Assembly: GCA_040414675.1 (NCBI GenBank)
Contig: JBEDUN010000071.1
Coordinates: forward strand, 1-14,021
DNA length: 14,021 bases
Direction of reading: 5' to 3'
Source: JARBAU01 sp040414675
GTDB lineage: Archaea > Thermoproteota > Nitrososphaeria > Nitrososphaerales > Nitrososphaeraceae
Position 1 is the stretch's first letter; each line of letters starts with the position of its first letter. The position numbers were made by a program, and so were the translations under genes. Below are positions 1 through 7,257 of this stretch, one piece after another. Under the pieces are notes generated by a model. It was given only the letters and a program-made list of their open reading frames with translations, searched no databases and was not told the origin of the DNA.

Positions 1-320
1 CGTCTAACTTTATCCCAGTTTAAGATGAGATCATTCATTTGGCAAAATAATTTAGTCGCTTTTATGTAGTTACGAATAGTCGAACCAACAATTTCATGTG
101 ATTCCACTCTTTTCCTCTGAAACGTTATGAATCTCATTAACTCGGCCTCTGCCCACTGGGCATTTTGTCTAGCGTGTGTTAAGAACAGTTTGGCTTGGTC
201 TTCCAAGGTGCCTTTATAACCCAAAAAATCTAAAAATGCTCTAAATCTTCTGGGGTATTGTCTTTGTGTTTCGGCCGCCTTCAACGCATAAACAAATGAT
301 GCCATAGGATCTTGGTCCAT
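1..320 (-). CDS. Tyrosine recombinase/integrase-like protein, N-terminal part (cut by window edge)
   Basis: The reverse strand is open from an ATG at 320 to the left edge, giving about 106 residues without a stop. It starts MDQDPMASFVYALKAAE and continues with basic and aromatic helices (QRQYPRRFRAFLDFL near residue 19, then VGSTIRNYIKATKLF near 78). This looks like the helical, SAM-like core-binding domain that opens tyrosine recombinases; I recall similar multi-copy integrase-like proteins in Nitrososphaerales. The catalytic domain (R..HxxR..Y) would lie left of the window, so activity cannot be judged. The second Met (codon at 305) is an alternative start and fits better with the TATA-like TATAATATTT at 337-346. 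The gene begins about 60 bases past the 3' end of a tRNA-Arg read in the same direction, a usual place for an integrase of an integrated element. Family assignment rests on residue pattern only. Confidence 0.65.
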   Translation of the reverse strand, partial: MDQDPMASFVYALKAAETQRQYPRRFRAFLDFLGYKGTLEDQAKLFLTHARQNAQWAEAELMRFITFQRKRVESHEIVGSTIRNYIKATKLFCQMNDLILNWDKVR

Positions 321-380
321 CGTTACAGTCAATTAAAAATATTATAGACCTGGGCCTAAATAAACGGACAAGAATGATTC

Positions 381-454
381 GGGCCCAGAGGGATTTGAAC
401 CCTCGACCAACTGCTCCGCAGGCAGCCATTCTATCCAAACTGAACTATGAGCCC
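381..454 (-). tRNA. tRNA-Arg, anticodon GCG
   Basis: The reverse strand folds into a complete 74-base cloverleaf. The acceptor GGGCTCA pairs with TGGGCCC, with one G-T pair. The D stem is GTTC/GAAT, and the anticodon stem GCTGC/GCAGT holds the loop CTGCGGA. The T stem GAGGG/CCCTC holds the loop TTCAAAT. Positions 34-36 read GCG, which decodes CGC (arginine). No CCA is encoded and no intron is seen. An integrase-like gene starts about 60 bases after the 3' end, so the T arm and acceptor are candidate integration sequence. Confidence 0.95.
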
Positions 455-492
455 ACTGAACTGAGATTAATGTCACTAGGCTTTATTTGATA

Positions 493-504
493 CTATACTT
501 AAAT
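493..504 (-). promoter_or_regulatory. TATA-like box for the tRNA-Arg gene
   Basis: On the reverse strand the sequence reads ATTTAAGTATAG, centred about 44 bases before the first tRNA base. This would place the transcript start 15-20 bases ahead of the mature tRNA, plausible for a short 5' leader removed by RNase P. Assigned by position and composition only. Confidence 0.4.
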
Positions 505-616
505 TCTGCTTTTGATGACTAGTTTAGATTGAGTTAACTAGCTCTTGGGTAACAGACAATCTGATCGTACAACCTCATAATCTTATTAAAGTCATTCAGT
601 ATAAATAAGAGCTTAC

Positions 617-1582
617 TTGACATTGTCCTTTCTAAAGGCTCTTCAGGAACACGTGCTCTTATTTGACGGGGCAATGGGAACTCAGATACAGAATTCAAAC
701 CTGGGTGTGAAAGACTTTCCAAATCACATGGAAGGCTTTAACGATGGATTGCTTCTAACCAAGCCCGAGTTAATCAAGGGTATACACGAGAGTTATTTGA
801 CAGTAGGGGCTGACTGTATTGAGACGAATACCTTCGGTGGTAATAGACTAAAATTATCTGAATATGGGTTTGGGGATCAAACCTTCGAAATAAATAAACG
901 ATCCGCTGAGCTTGCCAGAAGCGCCTGCAACAAGTACCTACCGAAAGAGAAATATGTTGTAGGATCAATGGGTCCTACGGGCTATTTACCAAGCTCAAAT
1001 GATCGAGATCTAGGCCAGAAATCCCCAGATGAAATTAAAGATGCATTCGTACCACAATGCGAAGGTCTGCTTAAAGGTGGAGTGGATGCGCTACTAATTG
1101 AGACTAGCCAGGATATTCTTGAAGTTAAACTGGCTATTGAGGCTAGTTTTGTAGCTATGTTGCATACAGGTATGACAGTCCCCATAATTGGCAATGTAAC
1201 TCTAGATCAATATGGTAAAATGTTGCTTGGAACAAACGTCCAAGCCGCATATACTACAATATGTAATATGGGCATCAGCGTATTCGGACTGAACTGTTCG
1301 ACCGGGCCAAAAGAAATGAAACCAAGCATTGAATGGTTGAACGAACAAAATGATTTACCAATATTAGTCGTTCCGAACGCCGGAATGCCAGAAAATGTCA
1401 ACGGCAAAGCAATTTACAAGATGAATGGGGCAGAAATGAGTGAGGTGATGAAGGGTTTTATAAGAAGATATGAATATGTGAGAATAATTGGAGGATGTTG
1501 TGGCACTGGCCCAGATCATATTCGTCAGCTAAGAAACTGTTTAGATCGATACCAACAAGAAATTGGTAATTACGCGTGTTGA
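617..1582 (+). CDS. metH: Homocysteine methyltransferase subunit of cobalamin-dependent methionine synthase (MetH N-terminal domain as a separate protein)
   Basis: This 321-residue protein is the homocysteine-binding barrel of methionine synthase, which activates homocysteine as a zinc thiolate for methylation by methylcobalamin. Visible motifs are FDGAMGTQIQ near residues 16-25, ETNTFGGNR, VVGSMGPTG, LLIETSQD, GLNCSTGP with zinc ligand Cys227, and GGCCGTGPDHI with ligands Cys294 and Cys295. All three zinc cysteines are present. It is about the length of the first MetH domain alone; the remaining domains are in the next gene, 49 bases downstream in a different frame, so the two products presumably act as a complex. 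No ATG is available: TTG at 617 is used here, TTG at 623 is equally possible, and GTG at 653 would cut into the conserved start. A TATA-like sequence at 600-607 lies too close to these starts to be their promoter; one near 581-592 fits better. A stand-alone S-methyltransferase is less likely given the neighbour. Confidence 0.9.
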   Translation: MTLSFLKALQEHVLLFDGAMGTQIQNSNLGVKDFPNHMEGFNDGLLLTKPELIKGIHESYLTVGADCIETNTFGGNRLKLSEYGFGDQTFEINKRSAELARSACNKYLPKEKYVVGSMGPTGYLPSSNDRDLGQKSPDEIKDAFVPQCEGLLKGGVDALLIETSQDILEVKLAIEASFVAMLHTGMTVPIIGNVTLDQYGKMLLGTNVQAAYTTICNMGISVFGLNCSTGPKEMKPSIEWLNEQNDLPILVVPNAGMPENVNGKAIYKMNGAEMSEVMKGFIRRYEYVRIIGGCCGTGPDHIRQLRNCLDRYQQEIGNYAC

Positions 1583-1631
1583 TCTAAAGTTTTAGATGTA
1601 GGTACCACACTCGTTGGTTATATTATAATAA

Positions 1632-4157
1632 ATGACTATGGTTCCTCGTATAAGTTCTGCTCTGAAGGCGGTAAGTTTGAGACAAGAACCCCCACCTCTA
1701 ATAATAGGTGAACGTCTAAATACTCAAGGTTCCAGGAAAGCAAAGCAGATGGTTTTGAACGATGATCTTGACGGGTTAGTACGTCTAGCCGCCACCCAAG
1801 TCGAAGACGGAGCGCACTGCCTAGATGTCTGTGTAGCTACGACTGAACGTTCCGATGAACTTGAATTCATGTCAAAGCTAGTAAAGCGAATTAGTATTGA
1901 AATCGATGCTCCCTTGGTTATAGACTCGACCGATCCAACAGTGATTGAAGCGATATTGAAGCTCATTCCTGGTAAACCAATTATAAATTCAATTAATTTG
2001 GAAGGCGATGGTAGCAGATTCCATCGCCTAGCACCTCTTATGCACAAATATGGTGTCCCAGCTATCGCGATGTGTATAGGACCAGACGGAATGGCGAAGA
2101 CTTCTGAAGATAAGTTGAGAACAGCACAACTTCTTTTAGAGACTGGAAAGAAGTACAATCTCAAGGCATGGCAATTCATTTTTGATGTATTAACATTTAC
2201 TCTTGCCACAGGAGAGCCAGAATTTCAGGACTCGGCCAAGGCCACTTTGGACGGCATAAAACTTGTCAAGGAAAACCTTAAAGATTCCTTTACGGTCTTG
2301 GGATTAAGTAATGTTAGCTTTGGCTTGCCCGTTCCTGCGAGACGGATTGTGAATTCTGTATTTTTGTATCATGCTATAAAAGCTGGTTTAGATGCAGTCA
2401 TTATAAATGCTAAGGATATTATCCCATATCCCGACATATCCCTAGAAGAGAAAAATTTAGCAGAAAATTTGATATTTAACTCACACCAAAATGCCTTATC
2501 AGAATTAATCTCTTATTTTCAGGAAGGCAAATCAACCTCTAAATCTTCTATTGTTAGGAAGAAGACTGAAGTAGATCCAAATTGGGCAGCGAGTAAACGT
2601 TGCTATTACCGAATACTTAACAGATTAAGCGAAGGAATAGAAAGTGATGTTGTCATGGCAATACATGATTTCGCCAACGGGGATGCCAAACTTTGCCATG
2701 TCAAATCAGAAGCTGCTGGCGACAGTTTACGAATCGAAGGTTCAAAGCAAGTAGTTCATGACGCTGCCGTTAAGACTTTGAATGAGGTATTATTGCCGGC
2801 TATGAAAGAGGTCGGGGACAAATTTGGCTCCGGCGAATTGATACTCCCGTTCGTGCTGAAATCTGCTGAATGTATGAAATCTGCAGTTGCCGAATTGGAG
2901 AAATATTTGATTAAAAAGGAAGGCGTAAGCAAGGGCAAATTGGTTTTGTGTACCGTTTACGGCGACGTTCACGACATTGGAAAGAATCTTGTTAAGACAA
3001 TTCTCGCTAATAACGGATATACTGTATTCGATCTAGGCAAGCAGGTGCCAATTCAAAGAATTATTGAAAGTATGAATGAGTTTCAGGCTGACGCGATTGG
3101 GCTATCTGCACTCTTAGTTTCTACTTCCAAACAGATGCAGTATTTAGTAGAACAGTTGAGACAAAATAAAATCTCCATTCCGGTTCTCTGCGGAGGTGCG
3201 GCAATAAATAGTAGCTATATTAATAGAATTGCGAAGGAAGGGGGTATATACCAATCAGGAGTATTTTACTGCAAAACAGCATTTGATGGATTAAGGATAA
3301 TGAATAATCTGATGTCAAATGAAAGTGAAAAATATGTTTCTGATTGGAGAGAAAAATTGCTCAATTGGAATGAAACAAAGGTTATAAAAAAACCGTCTTC
3401 AGATCAGAGAAGTTCAATAATTCCAGTTTCTCCTCCGATCCCTCCTAATATCAATAAACAGATAAGACTGGAACCATATCAATTGGCTTTGGATGAGGTA
3501 TGGAAATTCATAAACAAGAAGTCACTCTTCGTTCTATCGTGGGGGATTCGTGGCAAAGCTGCGAGCCGAATGCAGCAAGAAGCCGAACAACTGCTAGAGG
3601 AATGGAAAGAAAAGGTGACAAAACAGTCACTATTTGAACCAAGTGCAGTATACGGGTATTTTAAATGCCACAATATTAATGATAAACTTGTAGTTGATTT
3701 ACCCACGTCCGGTGGACAGATCATATTTGACTTTCCACGCTCTTCGAGAGAAAAGCGCTTATGTTTGACAGATTATTTTGGAAAGGATGACCTGGTGGCA
3801 TTCCAAGCAGTTACGGTAGGTTCAAAGGTACAAGAAACTATTGATATTTGGAACAAGGAAGATAGATACACCGACGCATTCTATTTACATGGATTGGCTG
3901 TGGAAACAGCCGAGGCCTTGGCAGAGTGGGTTAATAATAGGATTAAAGAAGAATTGGATATTGGGCAGAGACGCGGGCTAAGATATAGTTGGGGCTATCC
4001 AAGTTGTCCTGATATATCACAGCATCACTTGGTCTGGAAACTTTTAGATCCAACAGTATCAGGTATGAGTCTAACCGATGCGGGGCAAATCATCCCTGAT
4101 CAATCAACTGCTGCTATCATAGTACATCATCCAGATGCAGAATATTTCACACTTTAA
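1632..4157 (+). CDS. metH: Methionine synthase, methyl-tetrahydrofolate, cobalamin-binding and reactivation domains
   Basis: This 841-residue protein carries the last three modules of MetH. Residues ~22-275 form the pterin-binding barrel (IIGERLNTQGS, VIDSTDPTV, PIINSINLEG, IAMCIGPDG), which takes the methyl group from methyl-tetrahydrofolate. Residues ~318-430 match the helical cap. Residues ~437-560 are the B12-binding Rossmann domain, with GDVHDIGKN giving the lower cobalt ligand His447, then GLSALLVSTS and CGGAAIN. Residues ~610-841 are the S-adenosylmethionine-dependent reactivation domain, including RGKAASRMQ, YLHGLAVETAEALAEW and the RxxxGY motif (Arg784-Tyr789) in RYSWGYPSCPD. The homocysteine domain is the preceding gene. 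A TATA-like stretch lies only about ten bases before the ATG, too close to serve it, so co-transcription with the first gene is the simpler reading. A second Met at codon 3 is an alternative start. No reactivation-domain residues appear lost by eye. Confidence 0.93.
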   Translation: MTMVPRISSALKAVSLRQEPPPLIIGERLNTQGSRKAKQMVLNDDLDGLVRLAATQVEDGAHCLDVCVATTERSDELEFMSKLVKRISIEIDAPLVIDSTDPTVIEAILKLIPGKPIINSINLEGDGSRFHRLAPLMHKYGVPAIAMCIGPDGMAKTSEDKLRTAQLLLETGKKYNLKAWQFIFDVLTFTLATGEPEFQDSAKATLDGIKLVKENLKDSFTVLGLSNVSFGLPVPARRIVNSVFLYHAIKAGLDAVIINAKDIIPYPDISLEEKNLAENLIFNSHQNALSELISYFQEGKSTSKSSIVRKKTEVDPNWAASKRCYYRILNRLSEGIESDVVMAIHDFANGDAKLCHVKSEAAGDSLRIEGSKQVVHDAAVKTLNEVLLPAMKEVGDKFGSGELILPFVLKSAECMKSAVAELEKYLIKKEGVSKGKLVLCTVYGDVHDIGKNLVKTILANNGYTVFDLGKQVPIQRIIESMNEFQADAIGLSALLVSTSKQMQYLVEQLRQNKISIPVLCGGAAINSSYINRIAKEGGIYQSGVFYCKTAFDGLRIMNNLMSNESEKYVSDWREKLLNWNETKVIKKPSSDQRSSIIPVSPPIPPNINKQIRLEPYQLALDEVWKFINKKSLFVLSWGIRGKAASRMQQEAEQLLEEWKEKVTKQSLFEPSAVYGYFKCHNINDKLVVDLPTSGGQIIFDFPRSSREKRLCLTDYFGKDDLVAFQAVTVGSKVQETIDIWNKEDRYTDAFYLHGLAVETAEALAEWVNNRIKEELDIGQRRGLRYSWGYPSCPDISQHHLVWKLLDPTVSGMSLTDAGQIIPDQSTAAIIVHHPDAEYFTL

Positions 4158-4210
4158 AACTTTATAGCACTAAATTCCATTTAAACACATAGTTTAGAAT
4201 AGGATTTTCG

Positions 4211-4227
4211 ATTTCGATATTCGAAAT
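4211..4227. repeat. 17-base palindrome ATTTCGA-TAT-TCGAAAT
   Basis: Two perfect seven-base arms are separated by three bases, and the left arm follows directly on another TTTCGA. The size and symmetry suit a dimeric winged-helix regulator. The 11-mer TCGATTTCGAT here (4208-4218) recurs at 9672-9682 in the spacer before pyrG, but one shared 11-mer in AT-rich spacers is weak evidence. The position, 350 bases before the next start codon, does not identify a target gene. Confidence 0.4.
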
Positions 4228-4340
4228 AATAATCAATTTCGATTACTACGACGTATTTAAGCTTGATACCTGAAAATGTAGAGAATTTTATCGCGATAGT
4301 TTTCAGTGTCGATCCAATAATGAAGTGCTAAGAAAAATAT

Positions 4341-4407
4341 CACAAGCTTAGTTTATCGAATATAAGCATGTGTGTAGTTTGCTGAGTATTCGAACCTCAC
4401 ACCACAT
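4341..4407 (+). other. Two overlapping, mutually exclusive hairpins (possible structured RNA or attenuator)
   Basis: Hairpin one is CACA-A-GCTTA (4341-4350) against TAAGC-A-TGTG (4363-4372): nine pairs with a single A-A mismatch and a 12-base loop. Hairpin two uses ATGTG (4368-4372) against CACAT (4403-4407), enclosing TGAG/CTCA (4383-4386, 4396-4399). Both need TGTG at 4369-4372, so only one can form at a time. Such an arrangement can be a switch, but short repeats in AT-rich DNA can also produce it by chance. Confidence 0.25.
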
Positions 4408-4580
4408 AATATTTCAGGAAGCTGATAGTAACAGTCTTAAACATTAGATTTGCATTTTTATTGTACTTTGAATTTCAATCTAGATCTCAGTATGTTGTCC
4501 CAATCAAATTCAAAAGTTTGTAATACGAAGGCATATCTGGAATACAACTTGAAGTTGGTCTATCTATATTTTGAGATATA

Positions 4581-4907
4581 ATGGCTATAAGTGACTTTGC
4601 TATAGCTTGTTCTCTGGACGAATCTCCAGCCTATTTTACTTATGATGGGGAAACTATGCTCATAATTATTTCTAGAGAAAATGCTAAAGCAAATAATAAT
4701 AGTGATTTTGGTCAGATTGAACCATATATGGAAGCTCTAATCTCGCACGAAGCTATCCATGTGGTAATAAAAAAATTGGAAGGACTTGGTATCTCTGACT
4801 CAATGGATGACATCGAAATTATTGTAGAGAGAGGGGGTGTTAGATTCCAGGTCACGCTAAACAATATCCTTTTTGCAAAGGATATGTCAGGAATAGTTCT
4901 TCCTTAG
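4581..4907 (+). CDS. Small uncharacterised protein with an HExxH motif
   Basis: This is a 108-residue protein of no family I recognise. Its clearest feature is HEAIH at residues 56-60 inside a predicted helix (EALISHEAIHVVI), the zinc-binding signature of many metallopeptidases; an acidic cluster MDDIEIIVE near residues 74-82 could supply a third ligand. The first half is mixed strand-like segments (YFTYDGETMLIIISRE). There is no signal peptide or membrane segment, so it is probably cytoplasmic. At this length it would be a minimal metallopeptidase-like fold, or the motif may be chance. The ATG at 4581 gives the longest frame; Met26 is an alternative. It sits alone between the metH pair and trpC, and trpC has its own promoter just downstream, so no pathway is implied by context. 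The coding call is supported by frame length and ordinary protein composition. Confidence 0.65.
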   Translation: MAISDFAIACSLDESPAYFTYDGETMLIIISRENAKANNNSDFGQIEPYMEALISHEAIHVVIKKLEGLGISDSMDDIEIIVERGGVRFQVTLNNILFAKDMSGIVLP

Positions 4908-4930
4908 TTTTCTATGTCAAACATTATGAT

Positions 4931-4940
4931 TTTATATTTT
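4931..4940 (+). promoter_or_regulatory. TATA box of the trpCB operon
   Basis: TTTATATTTT is centred 25-26 bases before the trpC ATG, exactly where an archaeal TATA box must lie for transcription to start at the start codon. This implies a leaderless trpC message and supports the chosen start. No repeated operator-like sequence is obvious around it. Confidence 0.7.
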
Positions 4941-4960
4941 GGCATGTAGCAAATTGACAA

Positions 4961-5776
4961 ATGAGTAAATTCCGAAGCTCCACTATGTTACGAAAACTAG
5001 TCAATAATTCGTATAGAGCCATCGACGAGGGTGCGTATGAAACTGAAAAATATCCTTCCAAAACTCATCAATCGATGAGTCTGGAACTTGCCATCCTTTC
5101 ATGCCCACATGCTCCCATTATCGCTGAGATCAAGTTTGCTTCACCATCTAGAGGGGTAATCATCTCAGGGGACGTAAACAAAGCGAGCCAAATTGGAATT
5201 GCAATGATATCTGCTGGAGCTGTAGGACTCTCCGTCCTGACTCAACCCTTTCTATTTAACGGGTCGATCAAATTCTTATATGCAGTTCGAAAAGTATCGA
5301 CAGTTCCAGTACTTATGAAAGATATACTAGTTAGCGAGGTACAAATTGACGCTGCAAAATCACTCGGAGCTGATTATATTCTCCTGATTAAGACTGTTTT
5401 TGATCAACATCTGGCAGAGGGTAGTTTAGAAAGATTTGCTGATTATGCTAACAAGAAGGGCGTAAATGTAATATTTGAAGTTCATACTGAATCCGAATTC
5501 AAAGAGATCTTAAAGCTCAACAAGAATTTGCATGCAATTATAGGTATCAACAACCGGAATTTAGAAACACTTGAAGTGGATGCTCGTAATGCTGAAGTGT
5601 TACTAAATAATAATCCCAAAGGAGATAACATAGTTGTCGCAGAAAGCGGGATAGCTAAATCTGATGATATAATTCGACTAAGGAATGCTGGTGCAGATGC
5701 TTTCTTGGTTGGCACCAGTGTTATGGAAGCAGATACTGTTGCTGCGAAATTGCAAGATCTATTCTTGTCTGTTTAA
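4961..5776 (+). CDS. trpC: Indole-3-glycerol phosphate synthase
   Basis: This enzyme closes the indole ring of 1-(2-carboxyphenylamino)-1-deoxyribulose 5-phosphate, giving indole-glycerol phosphate in tryptophan synthesis. The 271-residue protein is a single (beta/alpha)8 barrel of normal length. Family motifs occur in order: AEIKFASPSRG (Lys58), GLSVLTQPFLFNGS, VPVLMKDILVSEVQ (Lys120, matching the general-acid lysine), ADYILLIKT, FEVHTESEF, IGINNRNLETLEVD, VAESGIAKSDD and AFLVGTSVM. The glycine-rich phosphate-binding ends are intact. The start ATG is fixed by the TATA box 25-26 bases upstream. The next gene, trpB, follows after 17 bases and is surely in the same transcript, so this is a biosynthetic operon. 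trpA, trpD, trpE and trpG are not in the window. Confidence 0.97.
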   Translation: MSKFRSSTMLRKLVNNSYRAIDEGAYETEKYPSKTHQSMSLELAILSCPHAPIIAEIKFASPSRGVIISGDVNKASQIGIAMISAGAVGLSVLTQPFLFNGSIKFLYAVRKVSTVPVLMKDILVSEVQIDAAKSLGADYILLIKTVFDQHLAEGSLERFADYANKKGVNVIFEVHTESEFKEILKLNKNLHAIIGINNRNLETLEVDARNAEVLLNNNPKGDNIVVAESGIAKSDDIIRLRNAGADAFLVGTSVMEADTVAAKLQDLFLSV

Positions 5777-5793
5777 TCACCGGAACCTTCAAT

Positions 5794-7050
5794 ATGAGTT
5801 ATATGTCATTAAAGCGGATATCCGAAATGACTTCGAAAGCTCGATCAGACGGTAAGTTCGGAAAGTATGGTGGTAAATATATCCCTGAAACACTCGTTCC
5901 TGCGGTTGAGGAGCTAGAATCTGGATATGAAAAATATCGCACCCAACATAGCTTTCGTGAAGAGTTGGAGTCGTTGCTAAAGAACTACGCGGGCAGACCT
6001 ACTCCATTATATTATGCAAAGAATTTGAGTCGGTATGTTGGTGGAGCAAAAATATTGCTAAAGAGAGAAGATTTACTGCACGGAGGAGCCCACAAGATTA
6101 ACAATACACTGGGACAGGCTCTCCTTGCAAAAAAAATGAATAAGAGGAGGGTTATAGCTGAGACCGGAGCCGGCCAACATGGTGTAGCAACTGCGATTGC
6201 CTGTGCAGTACTGGGTCTGGATGCAGAAATCTATATGGGCTCAGTAGACATGAGCAGACAAAAAATGAATGTCTTTAGGATGGAGCTGTTGGGAGGGAAA
6301 GTTCATCCTGTAAGATCTGGAACTCAAACTCTAAAGGATGCGATCAATGACGCACTACGGGATTGGATTACCAACGTGAACAATACGTACTATCTACTTG
6401 GTTCAGCAGTAGGTCCACATCCATATCCAACCATAGTCCGCGATTTTCAAAGTGTCATCGGTAGAGAAATAAAAGAACAGATGTTGGAGGCCCATCACCA
6501 TCTTCCAAATGCAATTATTGCTTGCGTAGGAGGCGGCAGCAATTCCATAGGGAGTTTTCACCAATTTATCAACGAATCCAATGTTTTATTATATGGAGTT
6601 GAAGCAGGTGGTAAAGGCATTCGTTCAGGAGAACATTCAGCCTCACTTTGTGCTGGCTCCGAGGGAATACTACACGGTATGAAGAGCTATCTCTTGCAAG
6701 ATGAATTTGGGCAGATTCTAGGAACGCATAGCGTTTCAGCAGGTCTTGATTATCCGGCAGTTGGACCTGAACATGCGTACCTTAAGGACACAAAAAGGGT
6801 CAGATATGTAGCGTGTACTGATGACGACGCAGTTAGCGCATTTTTGTTATTATGTAGATATGAAGGTATTATTCCTGCATTAGAGTCTTCTCATGCGCTA
6901 TCTTATGCGATTAAGATTGCAAAAAAAATGAATAGTAGTGATTCCGTCGTTGTCACTCTCTCCGGACGCGGGGATAAGGATATGGATATAATAATGGATT
7001 ATACCAAGCCGGGTCCTCGGAAAAATAAACGGGATGAAAGAAAGAAGTGA
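5794..7050 (+). CDS. trpB: Tryptophan synthase beta chain (TrpB1 type)
   Basis: This pyridoxal-phosphate enzyme condenses indole with serine to make tryptophan, normally as an alpha2-beta2 complex with TrpA. The 418-residue protein follows the classical bacterial-type TrpB closely: FGKYGGKYIPE, KREDLLHGGAHKINN with the Schiff-base lysine at Lys101, ETGAGQHGVATA, SAVGPHPYPTIVRDFQ, the phosphate loop VGGGSNSIG, GVEAGGKGI, SAGLDYPAVGPEHA, GIIPALESSHAL and VTLSGRGDKDM. Conserved COMM-domain and GPHPYP sequences used with TrpA suggest the alpha-dependent TrpB1 rather than the stand-alone TrpB2. Yet no trpA follows; the next gene is an unknown 12 bases downstream. The N-terminus is about a dozen residues longer than the E. 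coli protein, so the true start could be Met4 or Met12. The tail after residue ~400 is lysine-rich and lies outside the conserved fold. Confidence 0.96.
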   Translation: MSYMSLKRISEMTSKARSDGKFGKYGGKYIPETLVPAVEELESGYEKYRTQHSFREELESLLKNYAGRPTPLYYAKNLSRYVGGAKILLKREDLLHGGAHKINNTLGQALLAKKMNKRRVIAETGAGQHGVATAIACAVLGLDAEIYMGSVDMSRQKMNVFRMELLGGKVHPVRSGTQTLKDAINDALRDWITNVNNTYYLLGSAVGPHPYPTIVRDFQSVIGREIKEQMLEAHHHLPNAIIACVGGGSNSIGSFHQFINESNVLLYGVEAGGKGIRSGEHSASLCAGSEGILHGMKSYLLQDEFGQILGTHSVSAGLDYPAVGPEHAYLKDTKRVRYVACTDDDAVSAFLLLCRYEGIIPALESSHALSYAIKIAKKMNSSDSVVVTLSGRGDKDMDIIMDYTKPGPRKNKRDERKK

Positions 7051-7062
7051 GTCTTTTAACAT

Positions 7063-7257
7063 TTGGACCATTTAGTAGATATTGAAGACAAATTGTCATT
7101 CTGTTCCAGGAGAGTGGCCGCATATGAGTGGCAATTCAATTTTAACGATTTTCTCTTAATTATTGCGACACTGGGTATCAGAATCAATATCATATCCTTA
7201 CAAGAAGCAATGATAGTCGGTGAATGTGATATGATTCTAGCTGTGACTAGGCCGTGA
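7063..7257 (+). CDS. Small conserved-looking protein of unknown function, first gene of the Cdc6 cluster
   Basis: This is a 64-residue protein with no family I recognise. It has a central hydrophobic stretch (NDFLLIIATLGIRINIISL, residues ~28-46) that looks more like buried helix/strand than a membrane anchor, because of the Arg and Asn within it. The case for a real gene is position: it starts 12 bases after trpB and its stop overlaps the GTG start of the next gene in the four bases GTGA (7254-7257), an arrangement typical of translational coupling. No ATG exists; TTG at 7063 is the longest start, and GTG at 7114 would leave 47 residues. It could be a small partner of the nuclease-like protein that follows. 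The coupling also makes it possible that trpC, trpB and these two genes share one message. Function is not inferred. Confidence 0.55.
   Translation: MDHLVDIEDKLSFCSRRVAAYEWQFNFNDFLLIIATLGIRINIISLQEAMIVGECDMILAVTRP

Larger units (their letters stand above)
4158..4580. other. 423-base spacer with palindrome and hairpins, no gene recognised
   Basis: No convincing coding region, tRNA or C/D-box RNA is visible on either strand. It contains a 17-base palindrome at 4211-4227 plus a further TTTCGATT at 4237-4244, an inverted repeat CTGAAAA/TTTTCAG at 4270-4306, and a pair of mutually exclusive hairpins at 4341-4407. A TATA-like CTATATTTT at 4564-4572 lies too close to the next start codon (4581) to drive it in the usual leaderless way. 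The spacer is long for this compact window and could hold regulatory sites or an untranslated RNA. Confidence 0.6.

Noticed and set aside
241..438. Open frame of 65 codons on the reverse strand
   Set aside because: It runs across the tRNA-Arg and overlaps the integrase-like frame; composition is unlike a protein and the tRNA is certain.
512..564. C/D-box RNA candidate (TTGATGA at 512-518, CTGA at 561-564)
   Set aside because: There is no closing stem, no good internal D'/C' pair, and the C box starts with T instead of A/G; chance matches to such short motifs are common.
1724..2209. 161-codon reverse-strand frame inside the second metH gene
   Set aside because: Shadow of the pterin-binding domain, whose motifs are clear on the forward strand.
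4368..4407. Possible tRNA fragment: the reverse strand reads TGAGGTTCGAATACTCA, like a T arm
   Set aside because: The pair next to the loop is a G-A mismatch, no acceptor partner or anticodon arm exists nearby, and the sequence is equally explained by the hairpin.
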